NCBI GenBank assembly: GCA_035685165.1
Contig: DASRBI010000002.1
Location: 7,148 to 71,147, forward strand
DNA: 64,000 bases
Direction: 5' to 3'
Source of the DNA: DATFDN01 sp035685165
Lineage (GTDB): Bacteria > Pseudomonadota > Alphaproteobacteria > Acetobacterales > Acetobacteraceae
Made by a program: the position numbers and the translations under genes. Position 1 is the stretch's first letter; the number at the start of each line of letters is the position of its first letter. The notes beneath the pieces were generated by a model that saw only the letters and a program-made list of their open reading frames with translations, had not been told where the DNA came from and made no database searches. Positions 8,863 through 16,595 of the stretch are shown piece by piece.

Positions 8863-8954
8863 GGATGGCTCCTCCCGTTCGCGGGGCGGCCCCCGCTTTC
8901 GCCCGGCCCGCCCCCTTTGTAAGCTCGCCCCGACCAGACGAAGCGGAGGACGAA

Positions 8955-9410
8955 GTGGCCAAGAAAGTCACGTTCCCGATCGAGGCGTCGCACATCATGA
9001 TGTTCGCGCGCTCGGTCGGCTACACCAACCCCCTTTATGAGTCGGGCCTGATCGCGCCTCCCACCTTCGCGCAGGCGGTGGCGCAGTTCGACCCCGACTA
9101 TCATCTGCGTCCACAGCAGCACGAAAAGTGGTTCGGTTCCGGCAAGAAGCCTTCCGGCCTCACGGAACGCCCGAAATCGTTGGGCGGCCTTCATGCCGAA
9201 CAGCATTTCGAATACCGCCGCCCGCTGCGCCCGGGCGACGTGCTCACCGTCGAGTACCGCGACGGCGAGACCTGGGAGAAGGACAGCAAGCGCGCGGGAA
9301 AGCTGAAATTCCGCGAACGCATCGCCGAATACCGCGACCAGACGGGCGAGATCGTGCTGATCGCGCGCAGCGTCGGCGTGACCACCGAACGCCCGGTTTC
9401 GCAGGATTAA
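8955..9410 (+). CDS. MaoC-like dehydratase, N-terminal-type hotdog subunit
   Basis: 151 residues from a GTG start at 8955, supported by GCGGAGG six bases upstream. The frame is open far upstream, but that part is antisense to the FAH gene. Sequence blocks ASHIMMFARSVGYTNPLYE, APPTFAQAVAQFDPDYHLRP and HAEQHFEYRRPLRPGDVLTV are those of the FAS1/MaoC N-terminal dehydratase domain (hotdog fold), which usually lacks the catalytic Asp/His pair. It is followed 14 bp downstream by a catalytic MaoC gene, so the two likely form a heteromeric R-specific enoyl-CoA hydratase, like the paired subunits of actinobacterial and alphaproteobacterial hydratases. Confidence 0.85.
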   Translation: MAKKVTFPIEASHIMMFARSVGYTNPLYESGLIAPPTFAQAVAQFDPDYHLRPQQHEKWFGSGKKPSGLTERPKSLGGLHAEQHFEYRRPLRPGDVLTVEYRDGETWEKDSKRAGKLKFRERIAEYRDQTGEIVLIARSVGVTTERPVSQD

Positions 9411-9424
9411 GGGGAGAGAGGGCG

Positions 9425-9850
9425 ATGGCACTCAAGGCAAGCGCGCTAAAGGTCGGCGACAGCTACACCGAGCGGCTGGTGGAGGATCTCTCCCGCACGC
9501 AGCTCGTGATGTACGCGGGCGCCTCGGGCGACTACAACCCGCTGCACACGGACGATCTCTATACGAAGGAGATTGCGGGCTACCCAGGCGTGTTCGCGCA
9601 CGGGATGCTGACGATGGGCATGACCGGGCGGATGCTGACCAACTATGTCGGCGATGGACGGCTGACCAAGTTCGGGGTGCGCTTCACGAACCAGGTCTGG
9701 CCCGGCGACACGCTGGACAGCACGGCGACGGTGAAGGCGATCAAGGACGCCGCGCACGGACAGAAGCTCGTCGAGCTCGACGTTGTCACGGTGAACCAGG
9801 ACGGCAAGGAGGTGGTACGCGGCTACGCTGAGGCAGTGATTGATCCGTAG
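9425..9850 (+). CDS. MaoC-family (R)-enoyl-CoA hydratase, catalytic hotdog subunit
   Basis: 141 residues, ATG 9425 preceded by GGGGAGAGAGGGCG. Contains the hydratase-2 motif with catalytic D36 and H41 (YAGASGDYNPLHTD), then the GVFAHGMLTMGMTGRML helix and the VRFTNQVWPGDTLDS strand region. Predicted to hydrate trans-2-enoyl-CoA or a related CoA thioester. Paired with the preceding non-catalytic hotdog gene (14-bp gap, same strand). The neighbouring divergent FAH gene suggests a small catabolic module, but the substrate is unknown. Confidence 0.88.
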   Translation: MALKASALKVGDSYTERLVEDLSRTQLVMYAGASGDYNPLHTDDLYTKEIAGYPGVFAHGMLTMGMTGRMLTNYVGDGRLTKFGVRFTNQVWPGDTLDSTATVKAIKDAAHGQKLVELDVVTVNQDGKEVVRGYAEAVIDP

Positions 9851-9873
9851 TAGATCGCGTCAGTGTTGTTTGC

Positions 9874-9956
9874 CATTGCGACGCCCGCGCAGCAGGTCGA
9901 AGCAATCCCCCGTCCGCAGGAGATTGCTTCGCACCGCTTCGCGGTGCTCGCAATGA
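9874..9956. repeat. REP-like imperfect inverted repeat
   Basis: Left arm CATTGCGACGCCCGCG with GTCGAAGCAATC (9874-9907) is mirrored by the right arm GAGATTGCTTCGCACC with GCGGTGCTCGCAATG (9920-9955). Within the right arm GCACCGC/GCGGTGC (9931-9937 with 9941-9947) forms its own hairpin. The arm sequence resembles dispersed palindromes of many alphaproteobacterial genomes (CATTGCGAGC...GAAGCAATCTCC). It lies between the convergent MaoC gene and the DUF6790-like gene, a typical REP position. Confidence 0.65.
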
Positions 9957-9981
9957 CAAGCCTGGTCTTAGGACCAGTCCG

Positions 9982-10518
9982 TCACCCGGACCCCACACGC
10001 GCAGATGCACCAACCTGCGGCGTGCGCCCCGGCCGCGCCAAGTAAAGAAACAAGAACCCCGCCAGCGGGATGACCACATCCATCCACAACAGCAGCCCCG
10101 AATTGCCCGCCGCGTAATTGCCATTCACCATCATCTGATAGATATGCCCGCCCGCCGCGCCGAGCAACAGCGCGGCCGGCCCCACCACCGCGGCGACACG
10201 CAGCTCATAGCCGCCGCGCCAGGCGAGAAAGCCCACCAGCGAAAAACCGAGGCTCGCGAACCCGAGCTCGGTCTGGAACGGGCTGTCCGCCCAGCCGATG
10301 AAGCGCGCCGACATCGCGCCGAAGAACACGTGGTAGATGAAATTCACTAGATAAAGGCAGCCGACCGGGAACAGCGCGTAATAGGCGAGCAGCCGCTCAC
10401 TGGCGTCCACCGGTCCGCGCCGGTAGCGAACGGCGATGGAAATGGCCGCCGCGATCAGGCCGATGACGAAGAACTCGAAGCCGAACTCGCCGAGCACGAA
10501 GCCGATCAGCGCGGCCAT
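9982..10518 (-). CDS. Integral membrane protein, DUF6790-like
   Basis: 178 residues, start ATG 10518 directly after a GGGGGG-containing ribosome site. Five hydrophobic spans are visible: about 3-27, 42-66 (YYALFPVGCLYLVNFIYHVF), 84-102, 107-130 and 140-160. The segment YHVFFGAMSARFIGWADSPF followed by QTELGFASLGFSLVGFLA is, from memory, the hallmark of the uncharacterised DUF6790 membrane family. No catalytic residues can be assigned. It is followed on the same strand, upstream, by a glutamine-amidotransferase-like gene, with a 96-bp gap. Confidence 0.75.
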   Translation of the reverse strand: MAALIGFVLGEFGFEFFVIGLIAAAISIAVRYRRGPVDASERLLAYYALFPVGCLYLVNFIYHVFFGAMSARFIGWADSPFQTELGFASLGFSLVGFLAWRGGYELRVAAVVGPAALLLGAAGGHIYQMMVNGNYAAGNSGLLLWMDVVIPLAGFLFLYLARPGRTPQVGASARVGSG

Positions 10519-10614
10519 GCATCTCCCCCCTGTATGCAGGTGGGAATACTGCCCAACCCGGCCGAGATTCGTGCAGTGAAAACCGCTGTATCGCCCGGCG
10601 CGTCCTGTCCGGCT

Positions 10615-11391
10615 TCAGGCGGCGGCGACGGCGAGCCTCGTGGTGCCGGAGATGCGCGCGTGCACCGCCTCGGCGAAGGCCTCCAGGATGCGGCGCGAAA
10701 GCGCGTCGGTCTGATAGTCGTATTCGGGATGCCACTGCACACCGATGGCGAAACCGCCTGCGTTCGGCACCCGCACCGCCTCGATCGTCCCGTCCGGCGC
10801 GAAGCCCTCGGCGACCAGGAGCGGTGCGAGCTTGTTCACGCCCTGATTGTGCAGCGAATTGACCGCTATCTCGGTTTTCCCCGCGAGCCGGTGCAGCCAA
10901 CTACCCGGGACCACGCGCACGCTGTGCGCCTTGCCGACCCGCACCTTATGCGAGGGCTGCATCGGCGTGGAGTGGTCCAGCCGGTCCGGCAAGTCCTGCA
11001 ATCGCTGATGCAGGCTGCCGCCGAGCGCGACGTTGAGCTCTTGGAACCCCCGGCAGATCGCCAGCACCGGCACGCCCTCGGCCACCGCGGCGCGGATCAG
11101 CGGCAGGGTGGCGGCATCGCGGGCAGGGTCCTCGGGCGTGCCTTCGGGGTGCGGCGGGCCGCCATAGAGGCTGGGCTGCACGTTGGAGCGGCTGCCCGTC
11201 AGGATGATGCCGTCGAGCCGGCTGAGTAGCGTCTCGGCGCAGGCCGCCGTGCCGCTCGCCGGGATCAGCACCGGCACCCCACCGATCACCTGATCGACCG
11301 CGCGCACATAGGTATCGGACGCGGCATGGTTCGGCATCCCGAACGCGCCGAATTGTTTGGTGCAGCAACTGATCCCGATCAGCGGTTTCAC
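10615..11391 (-). CDS. Class I glutamine amidotransferase-like hydrolase (gamma-glutamyl-GABA hydrolase / PuuD family)
   Basis: 258 residues from a GTG at 11391, with AGGAGG 12 bases upstream. An ATG at 11421 would add ten residues (FAVRRSGRAV) and is the alternative. The peptidase C26 triad is visible: C113 in AICRGFQELN, H221 and E223 in GVQWHPEYD. The start KPLIGISCC is family-typical. PuuD hydrolyses gamma-glutamyl-GABA in putrescine breakdown; here no other puu genes are nearby, so only the hydrolase family is safe. Upstream on the same strand lies the LolA-like gene (61 bp away). Confidence 0.87.
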   Translation of the reverse strand: MKPLIGISCCTKQFGAFGMPNHAASDTYVRAVDQVIGGVPVLIPASGTAACAETLLSRLDGIILTGSRSNVQPSLYGGPPHPEGTPEDPARDAATLPLIRAAVAEGVPVLAICRGFQELNVALGGSLHQRLQDLPDRLDHSTPMQPSHKVRVGKAHSVRVVPGSWLHRLAGKTEIAVNSLHNQGVNKLAPLLVAEGFAPDGTIEAVRVPNAGGFAIGVQWHPEYDYQTDALSRRILEAFAEAVHARISGTTRLAVAAA

Positions 11392-11452
11392 GGCCCGGCC
11401 CGACCTCCTGACGGCGAACATCCACCATCACTGTGACCGAAACAAGACAAAC

Positions 11453-12115
11453 CTAGCCTCCGCCGCCGCGATTCGGGCTGAGCGTCATCGGCGCCACCGG
11501 CGCGAACAGGCTCTGGTCGATGCTGACGCCGGTCTTCACGTCGCTCAGTACGACGGTGGTACGCTGGCCCTGGGCGTCGATGACCGTCCATTGCCGCAGC
11601 GACCACGGATCGTCCGCGAAGGTGAGCGTCAGGCTCCCCTCGGAGGGCGCGTCGCTGCGGACCAGCGTGATCTGCGCCTGACCCGGCAGCTGGCGCACGT
11701 CCGTCACGGTCAGATCGTCGCCCTGCAACCTGATCTGGTCGGCGAGCAGGATGCCGAGCGGCGTCTGCCCCGTGGGGATCGAGGAGGTCTGGCCGAGCTC
11801 CGAATCGCGGAACAGCACCATCCCGTGCCCGGCCACCAGCAACAGCGGACTCGGCGGATCGTACTGGAAGCGCATCCGCCCCGGCCGGTCGAGCCAGGCG
11901 GTGCCGTGCGTGATCACGCCGTTGGGCGCGATCTGGGTGAACCGGGCCTCGAGCGTGCGGACCGAGTTCAGGTATTGCTGCGCCTCGGTCACGATCCGCG
12001 CGCTGTCCTGCTGCGCCGCCGCGGGGGCCGGCGCGGGCGCCGCGAGCGCCCATCCGGTCGGCAGCGCGAGACCCAGTCCCAACAGCAGCGCGGCGGCTTT
12101 CCCCATGGCCCGCAT
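11453..12115 (-). CDS. LolA-family outer-membrane lipoprotein carrier-like periplasmic protein
   Basis: 220 residues from ATG 12115 (next ATG at 12106; an upstream ATG at 12142 adds an unlikely nine residues). The Sec signal peptide is MGKAAALLLGLGLALPTGWA with cleavage near ALAAP. The mature part shows the LolA pattern: AQQYLNSVRTLEARFTQIAPNG, then AWLDRPGRMRFQYDPPSPLL and GMVLFRDSELGQ. This is the half-barrel with a hydrophobic cavity that ferries lipoproteins or acyl chains across the periplasm. Alphaproteobacterial LolA proteins are diverged; some act in other lipid-carrier roles. It lies 59 bp downstream of apt on the same strand. The mature N-terminus is Ala/Pro-rich. Confidence 0.82.
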   Translation of the reverse strand: MRAMGKAAALLLGLGLALPTGWALAAPAPAPAAAQQDSARIVTEAQQYLNSVRTLEARFTQIAPNGVITHGTAWLDRPGRMRFQYDPPSPLLLVAGHGMVLFRDSELGQTSSIPTGQTPLGILLADQIRLQGDDLTVTDVRQLPGQAQITLVRSDAPSEGSLTLTFADDPWSLRQWTVIDAQGQRTTVVLSDVKTGVSIDQSLFAPVAPMTLSPNRGGGG

Positions 12116-12174
12116 GTGGCACGCCGGCGGCGCGTTTTGCACTCCGTGGCGGGATGGCGGCCATGTGCCGCGCG

Positions 12175-12690
12175 CTATTCGTCGTAGGCGACCAGCGCCT
12201 CGCAGGGCACGTCCAGCCGCGAACGGCCCTTGAGGAATGTCAGCTCGATCAGCGCCGCCGCCGCCGGCACCACCGCCCCCACTTTCCGCAGCAAAGCGAT
12301 CCCGGCCGCCATCGTGCCGCCAGTCGCGAGCAGATCGTCCACCACCACGACGCGCTGGCCCGGGATTACAGCGTCGGCCTGGATCTCGATTCGGTCGGTG
12401 CCGTATTCGAGCGCGTAGTCGAGCCCGGTGGTCGCGCCGGGCAGCTTGCCGGCCTTGCGGAGCATCACGAAGCCGCAGCCGAGCTTGAGCGCGAGCGGCG
12501 CGGCGATCAGGAAGCCCCGGCTCTCCACGCCCGCGAGCAGGTCCGGCTGGAACGCCCGCACCGCCTTGGCCATCCGCCCCATCGCCACCTGCCAGGCATC
12601 GGCATCCCGGAGCAGGGTGGAGATGTCGTAGAAAAGTATGCCGGGCTTGGGGAAATCCGGGATCGCGCGGATATGGTCTTTCAGGTCCAT
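12175..12690 (-). CDS. apt: Adenine phosphoribosyltransferase
   Basis: 171 residues, standard length. The type I PRTase fold is shown by the PRPP-binding loop at about 114-126 (VVVVDDLLATGGT), the ESRGF segment at 56-60 typical of Apt, and the N-terminal IPDFPKPGILFYDI. It converts adenine and PRPP to AMP in purine salvage in the cytoplasm. Upstream of the LolA-like gene on the same strand and divergent from the phosphatase gene. The de novo purine gene purD lies near 61 kb, unlinked. Confidence 0.95.
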   Translation of the reverse strand: MDLKDHIRAIPDFPKPGILFYDISTLLRDADAWQVAMGRMAKAVRAFQPDLLAGVESRGFLIAAPLALKLGCGFVMLRKAGKLPGATTGLDYALEYGTDRIEIQADAVIPGQRVVVVDDLLATGGTMAAGIALLRKVGAVVPAAAALIELTFLKGRSRLDVPCEALVAYDE

Positions 12691-12759
12691 GGGCGGTCCT
12701 TGCTGTGCTGCCCGCTTTAGGGCGGGACGGAGGCGGCGCGCAATGTCGGCCGCGCCGCC

Positions 12760-13509
12760 TTGACAGCGGCGCGATCAGTGAGGATCGGAACTCCTATCTT
12801 GCGCCTCGAACCCGCCCCCGCCGCGCTGCCGCCCGGCCAGCGCATCTATGCCATCGGCGACATCCACGGCCTCAGCGCGCGGCTCGCGGCGCTGCACGCG
12901 GCAATCGCCGACGACCTTGCCCGTCGCCCTGCGGCGGCCCCGCTCATTCTGCACATCGGCGATTACGTGGACCGCGGGCCGGACACGGCGGGCGTGATCG
13001 AGATCTTGCTGCGCGGCTCGCCCGTGCCGGGCGTGCCGATGGTCAACCTCAAGGGCAATCACGAGCAGACCATGATCGAGGCGCTGGCCGGCGACCGTGC
13101 CGCCGGCACCGATTGGCTGTTCCACGGCGGCAAGCCAGCCTTGGAGAGCTACGGCGCCGACCCCGAGGGACCGCGCGAGGCCTGGGCGGAGCGCGTGCCC
13201 GCAGCGCACCGCGCGTTCCTGAGCGGGCTCGTCCTGTGGCACCGCGCCGGGGGCTACGTGTTCGCCCACGCCGGCATCCGACCCGGCGTGGCGATGGAGA
13301 AACAAAGCCCCGACGACCTCATGCGGGTACGCCAGCCCTTTCTCTACACCGATCAGAACCTCGGCGCCGTGGTGGTACACGGCCACACGCCAACCAAGGC
13401 CCCCGTGGTGCGTGCCAACCGGATCGGCATCGACACCGGCGCAGTGTTCGGCGGGCCGCTGACGTGCCTCGTGCTGGAGGACGACCGGATGGGCTTCCTC
13501 GTCGCGTAA
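12760..13509 (+). CDS. Calcineurin-like metallophosphoesterase (PPP-type protein phosphatase family)
   Basis: Motifs of the PPP phosphatase family occur in order: GDIHG (33-37), GDYVDRG (67-73), GNHE (99-102), and a C-terminal VVHGHTP, with IGIDTGAVFGG after it. These supply the two-metal site. Length is 249 residues from TTG 12760; GTG at 12778 and TTG at 12799 are alternatives and no strong ribosome site decides, so the start is uncertain. Bacterial members dephosphorylate Ser/Thr proteins or diadenosine tetraphosphate (ApaH-like). Substrate not determined. Same strand and just upstream of an EamA exporter. Confidence 0.83.
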   Translation: MTAARSVRIGTPILRLEPAPAALPPGQRIYAIGDIHGLSARLAALHAAIADDLARRPAAAPLILHIGDYVDRGPDTAGVIEILLRGSPVPGVPMVNLKGNHEQTMIEALAGDRAAGTDWLFHGGKPALESYGADPEGPREAWAERVPAAHRAFLSGLVLWHRAGGYVFAHAGIRPGVAMEKQSPDDLMRVRQPFLYTDQNLGAVVVHGHTPTKAPVVRANRIGIDTGAVFGGPLTCLVLEDDRMGFLVA

Positions 13510-13581
13510 CGGCCCGTCGGAAAACGCAGGGCCGGCGCGACGATTTGCCTTCGCTCCGCCACCGTGGAGGCTGCTAGGTCC

Positions 13582-14556
13582 ATGCCCCCCACGCCAAAGA
13601 GGCTTCGCGTGTCAGCCGCCGCCCCATCCATCGCGGCCCGCCCGGATGCCGGCGCGACACAAGCGCTGCGTCTGCGGCAGCGCGCGATGTTCGGAGCGCT
13701 CTGCTTCGTCTGGGGCACGACCTGGCTCGCCATGAAGGTCGGCATCGCCACGGTCTCCCCCGGCGTCTTCGCCGGCACCCGCTGGACGGTCGCGGGCCTG
13801 GTGTTGCTCACCGTGCGCGCCTTGCATGGCCACGCACTCGACATTCCGTTCCGCCTGCGTGGACGGCTCATTCTGTGCGCCGTGCTGATGGTCTCGCTCA
13901 ATCAGGTGATCCAGCTCTACGGGCTGCGCTACATCACCGCCGGCCTCGCCGCCGTCCTGAGTTCCGCGCTGACGCCGATCGCGCTCCTGGGGTTCGCCAT
14001 CGGCTTCGGGCAGGAGCGGCTGCGCTGGCAGCAGGCGGCCGGGATCGGCGTCGGCGTGATCGGCATTTTCATGCTGTTCGGGCCGAAGGCGCTCTCCGGC
14101 AATCTGAGCCTCGGGGAAGTGCTGGGCGCGCTCGGCGTGATCATCGGCACGCTCGCCTATGCGGCGGGCTCGGTGATCGCGCGACCGCTGATGCGGACGA
14201 TGCCGGCCGCACACGTGGCGGCGATGACGAACCTGATCGGCGGCGGCGCGCTGCTGATCGGCTCGCTCCTGTTCGAGCCGGGGGCGTTGCGCGCCATCAC
14301 CGGCGACTGGGGGTGGCCGGCATTCCTCGCCTGGCTCTACCTGTTGCTGCCCGGCTCGCTCGGGGCGACCGTGATCTACTTCCTCCTGGTGCGGGACTGG
14401 GGCGCGAGCCGCACCGGCACCTATGCCTTCGTCTCGCCGGTGATTGCGGTGGCGATCGGCCTCTGGCTGTTCGGCGAGCACGTGGACGCGGGCGAGGTGG
14501 TGGGCATGGCCCTGATGCTGGTTGCCGCCTTCATGGTGCTGCGCACGCGCGGGTAA
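13582..14556 (+). CDS. EamA-domain drug/metabolite transporter (DMT superfamily)
   Basis: 324 residues from ATG 13582 (GGAGG 11 bases upstream). After a hydrophilic 35-residue N-terminus come about ten hydrophobic spans in two five-helix EamA repeats. The first begins FGALCFVWGTTWLAMKVGI, with the typical WGTTW motif. The second begins LGEVLGALGVIIGTLAYAAG and ends SPVIAVAIGLWLFGE, also typical. Inner-membrane exporter of small metabolites or amino acids; the substrate cannot be told. A second, unrelated EamA-type gene lies at 27671. Confidence 0.88.
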   Translation: MPPTPKRLRVSAAAPSIAARPDAGATQALRLRQRAMFGALCFVWGTTWLAMKVGIATVSPGVFAGTRWTVAGLVLLTVRALHGHALDIPFRLRGRLILCAVLMVSLNQVIQLYGLRYITAGLAAVLSSALTPIALLGFAIGFGQERLRWQQAAGIGVGVIGIFMLFGPKALSGNLSLGEVLGALGVIIGTLAYAAGSVIARPLMRTMPAAHVAAMTNLIGGGALLIGSLLFEPGALRAITGDWGWPAFLAWLYLLLPGSLGATVIYFLLVRDWGASRTGTYAFVSPVIAVAIGLWLFGEHVDAGEVVGMALMLVAAFMVLRTRG

Positions 14557-14650
14557 TCCCGCAAACATCAAATACCAGACAGAGGCTTTGCGCTGCCGCC
14601 GTTGCGCGGTAGATGTGGTAATGTAGCGCAACGAGACCTCTCAGCCCCCG

Positions 14651-16441
14651 ATGCATTCGCGAACCGCTGACACGTCCCGGCTGTCCCGGCTGGGCGACTA
14701 CACCACCACGAGCCGCGTTCTGGTCCTTGCCGTCATGGCGATCGCGACCGGCAGCTTCGGCGTCGCCTCGGCCTGGGTGCTGCTGCGGCTGATCGCGCTC
14801 GTCACCGGCATCGCCTACTACGGCGAGCTCTCGACTCGGCACGGCATCGTCATCTCGCTTGCCGTGCTCGGCAACTGGTCGATTCTTGTGCCGGTCGTCG
14901 GCTCGCTGATCGTCGGCCTGATGGCCCGCTACGGCTCGGAGAAGATTCGCGGCCACGGCATCCCCGAGGCGCTGGAGGCGATCCTGATCGGCGAGAGCCG
15001 CATCGACGCCAAGGTCACGGTGCTGAAGCCGCTGTCGTCGGCCATCGCCATCGGCACCGGCGGCCCGTTCGGCGCCGAGGGGCCGATCATCATGACCGGC
15101 GGCGCGCTAGGCTCGCTGTTCGCGCAACTCTTCAGAATGAGCGGCGCCGAGCGTAAGACGCTGCTGGTGGCCGGCGCGGCGGCGGGGATGACGGCGGTGT
15201 TCGGCACCCCCATCGCCGCCGTGCTGCTGTCGGTCGAGTTGCTGCTGTTCGAGTGGAAGCCGCGCAGCTTCATCCCGGTGCTGGTGGCCTGCATCACCGC
15301 CTCGGTGGAACGCGTTTGGCTTCTCCCGGCGACGCCGCTCTTTCCGCACGTCTCGGCGTTCCCGATCGACAGCGTCTCGCTTCTTCTGTGCTGCGCGCTC
15401 GGTATCATCTGCGGCATCGCCTCGGGCCTGCTGACCGGGCTCGTCTACGCCGCCGAGGACGCATTTGGCCTGCTGCCGATCCACTGGATGTGGTGGCCCG
15501 CGATCGGCGGCCTCGTGGTCGGGCTCGGCGGCCTCATCAACCCGTCCGCGCTCGGCGTGGGCTACGTCATCATCGACCGGCTGCTGAACGGGAACACGCC
15601 GCTCGACTGGACGCTCAAGCTCTTGTTCGTGAAGGCGATCATCTGGGCGGTCGCACTTGGATCGGGCACCTCGGGCGGCGTGCTGGCCCCGCTGCTCATC
15701 ATGGGCGGCGGGGTGGGCGCCTTGTTCGGCCGCGTGCTCCCCAATGTGGGCCCGGGCGACTGGGCGCTGATCGGCATGGCGGCGACGATGGGTGGCACGA
15801 TGCGCGCGCCGCTGACGGCGATGATGTTCGCTGTCGAGCTCACCGGGGACGGTCACATGGCGATCCCGCTGCTCACCGCCTGCGGCGCCAGCTACGCCTT
15901 CACTGTGCTAGTGCTCAAGCGGTCGATCCTGACCGAGAAGCTGGCCCGCCGCGGACGGCACATCACGCGCGAATACAGCGTCGATCCGCTGGAGCTCGCG
16001 CTGGTACGCGACGTGATGGTGGCGCCCGTGGAAACGGTGCCGGGGAAGATGCGCATGAGCGAGCTTATCCACTTCTTCGGCTCCGACCGCGCCACCCACA
16101 AGACCTACCCGATCGTCGACGACGTGGGCCGCGTGATCGGCCTTGCCTCGCGGTCGGACGCGCTGGCCGCGGTGGAGACCGCGCCGCACGCCGATCCGCC
16201 GCTCAGCGAGTGCCTGGGCGGCCGCGCATTTCCCACGGCGCAGCCCGACGAGCCGGTGGCGGCGCTGGTCGCACGCATGGTGCAGAGCGAGGCCGGCCGG
16301 GTGCCGGTGATCCGAGAGGACGGCAAGCTGGTCGGCATGGTGGCGCGCAGCGACCTCTTGCGCGTGCGCGCCCGCCTCTTGATGGAGGAGGAGCACCGCC
16401 AATCCTATGTCGGCTGGCGGCGGCACAAGCAGGCAGCCTGA
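14651..16441 (+). CDS. ClC-family chloride channel/antiporter with C-terminal CBS pair
   Basis: 596 residues. The ClC core (about 20-435) has hydrophobic helices and key motifs: GHGIPEALEA (in place of GSGIP), GPFGAEGP with the gating glutamate E143, and GSGTSGGVLAP, a selectivity-filter region. Residues about 448-590 form two CBS domains (RDVMVAPVETVPG; VGMVARSDLL), which sense adenine nucleotides and regulate the channel. The gating glutamate suggests H+/Cl- exchange or fluoride/chloride transport is possible. It is convergent with parE across a repeat-bearing spacer. The start ATG 14651 is the first in frame. Confidence 0.92.
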   Translation: MHSRTADTSRLSRLGDYTTTSRVLVLAVMAIATGSFGVASAWVLLRLIALVTGIAYYGELSTRHGIVISLAVLGNWSILVPVVGSLIVGLMARYGSEKIRGHGIPEALEAILIGESRIDAKVTVLKPLSSAIAIGTGGPFGAEGPIIMTGGALGSLFAQLFRMSGAERKTLLVAGAAAGMTAVFGTPIAAVLLSVELLLFEWKPRSFIPVLVACITASVERVWLLPATPLFPHVSAFPIDSVSLLLCCALGIICGIASGLLTGLVYAAEDAFGLLPIHWMWWPAIGGLVVGLGGLINPSALGVGYVIIDRLLNGNTPLDWTLKLLFVKAIIWAVALGSGTSGGVLAPLLIMGGGVGALFGRVLPNVGPGDWALIGMAATMGGTMRAPLTAMMFAVELTGDGHMAIPLLTACGASYAFTVLVLKRSILTEKLARRGRHITREYSVDPLELALVRDVMVAPVETVPGKMRMSELIHFFGSDRATHKTYPIVDDVGRVIGLASRSDALAAVETAPHADPPLSECLGGRAFPTAQPDEPVAALVARMVQSEAGRVPVIREDGKLVGMVARSDLLRVRARLLMEEEHRQSYVGWRRHKQAA

Positions 16442-16453
16442 CGCGTGGCGCAC

Positions 16454-16540
16454 GGAACGCCTCTCCCGCCTGCGGGTGAGGCGCGCGCGCAGCCGGGTGA
16501 GGGCCGCCAATGGAACGCCTTTCCTGCCTTGCGGGAGAGA
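16454..16540. repeat. Two imperfect copies of a GGAACGCCTYTCCYGCCT element
   Basis: In the convergent spacer between the ClC gene and parE, GGAACGCCTCTCCCGCCT then GCGGGTGAGG (from 16454) is followed 58 bp later by GGAACGCCTTTCCTGCCT then TGCGGGAGAG (from 16512). Each copy contains a CTCCCGC/GCGGG hairpin. They may act as a bidirectional terminator-like structure or be a small dispersed repeat. There is no T-tract. Confidence 0.5.
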
Positions 16541-16595
16541 GCCGGCCTGAACTTGATCCGAGGCCGGCGCGAAGCGCGCGCGCCGGGTAGGGCCG

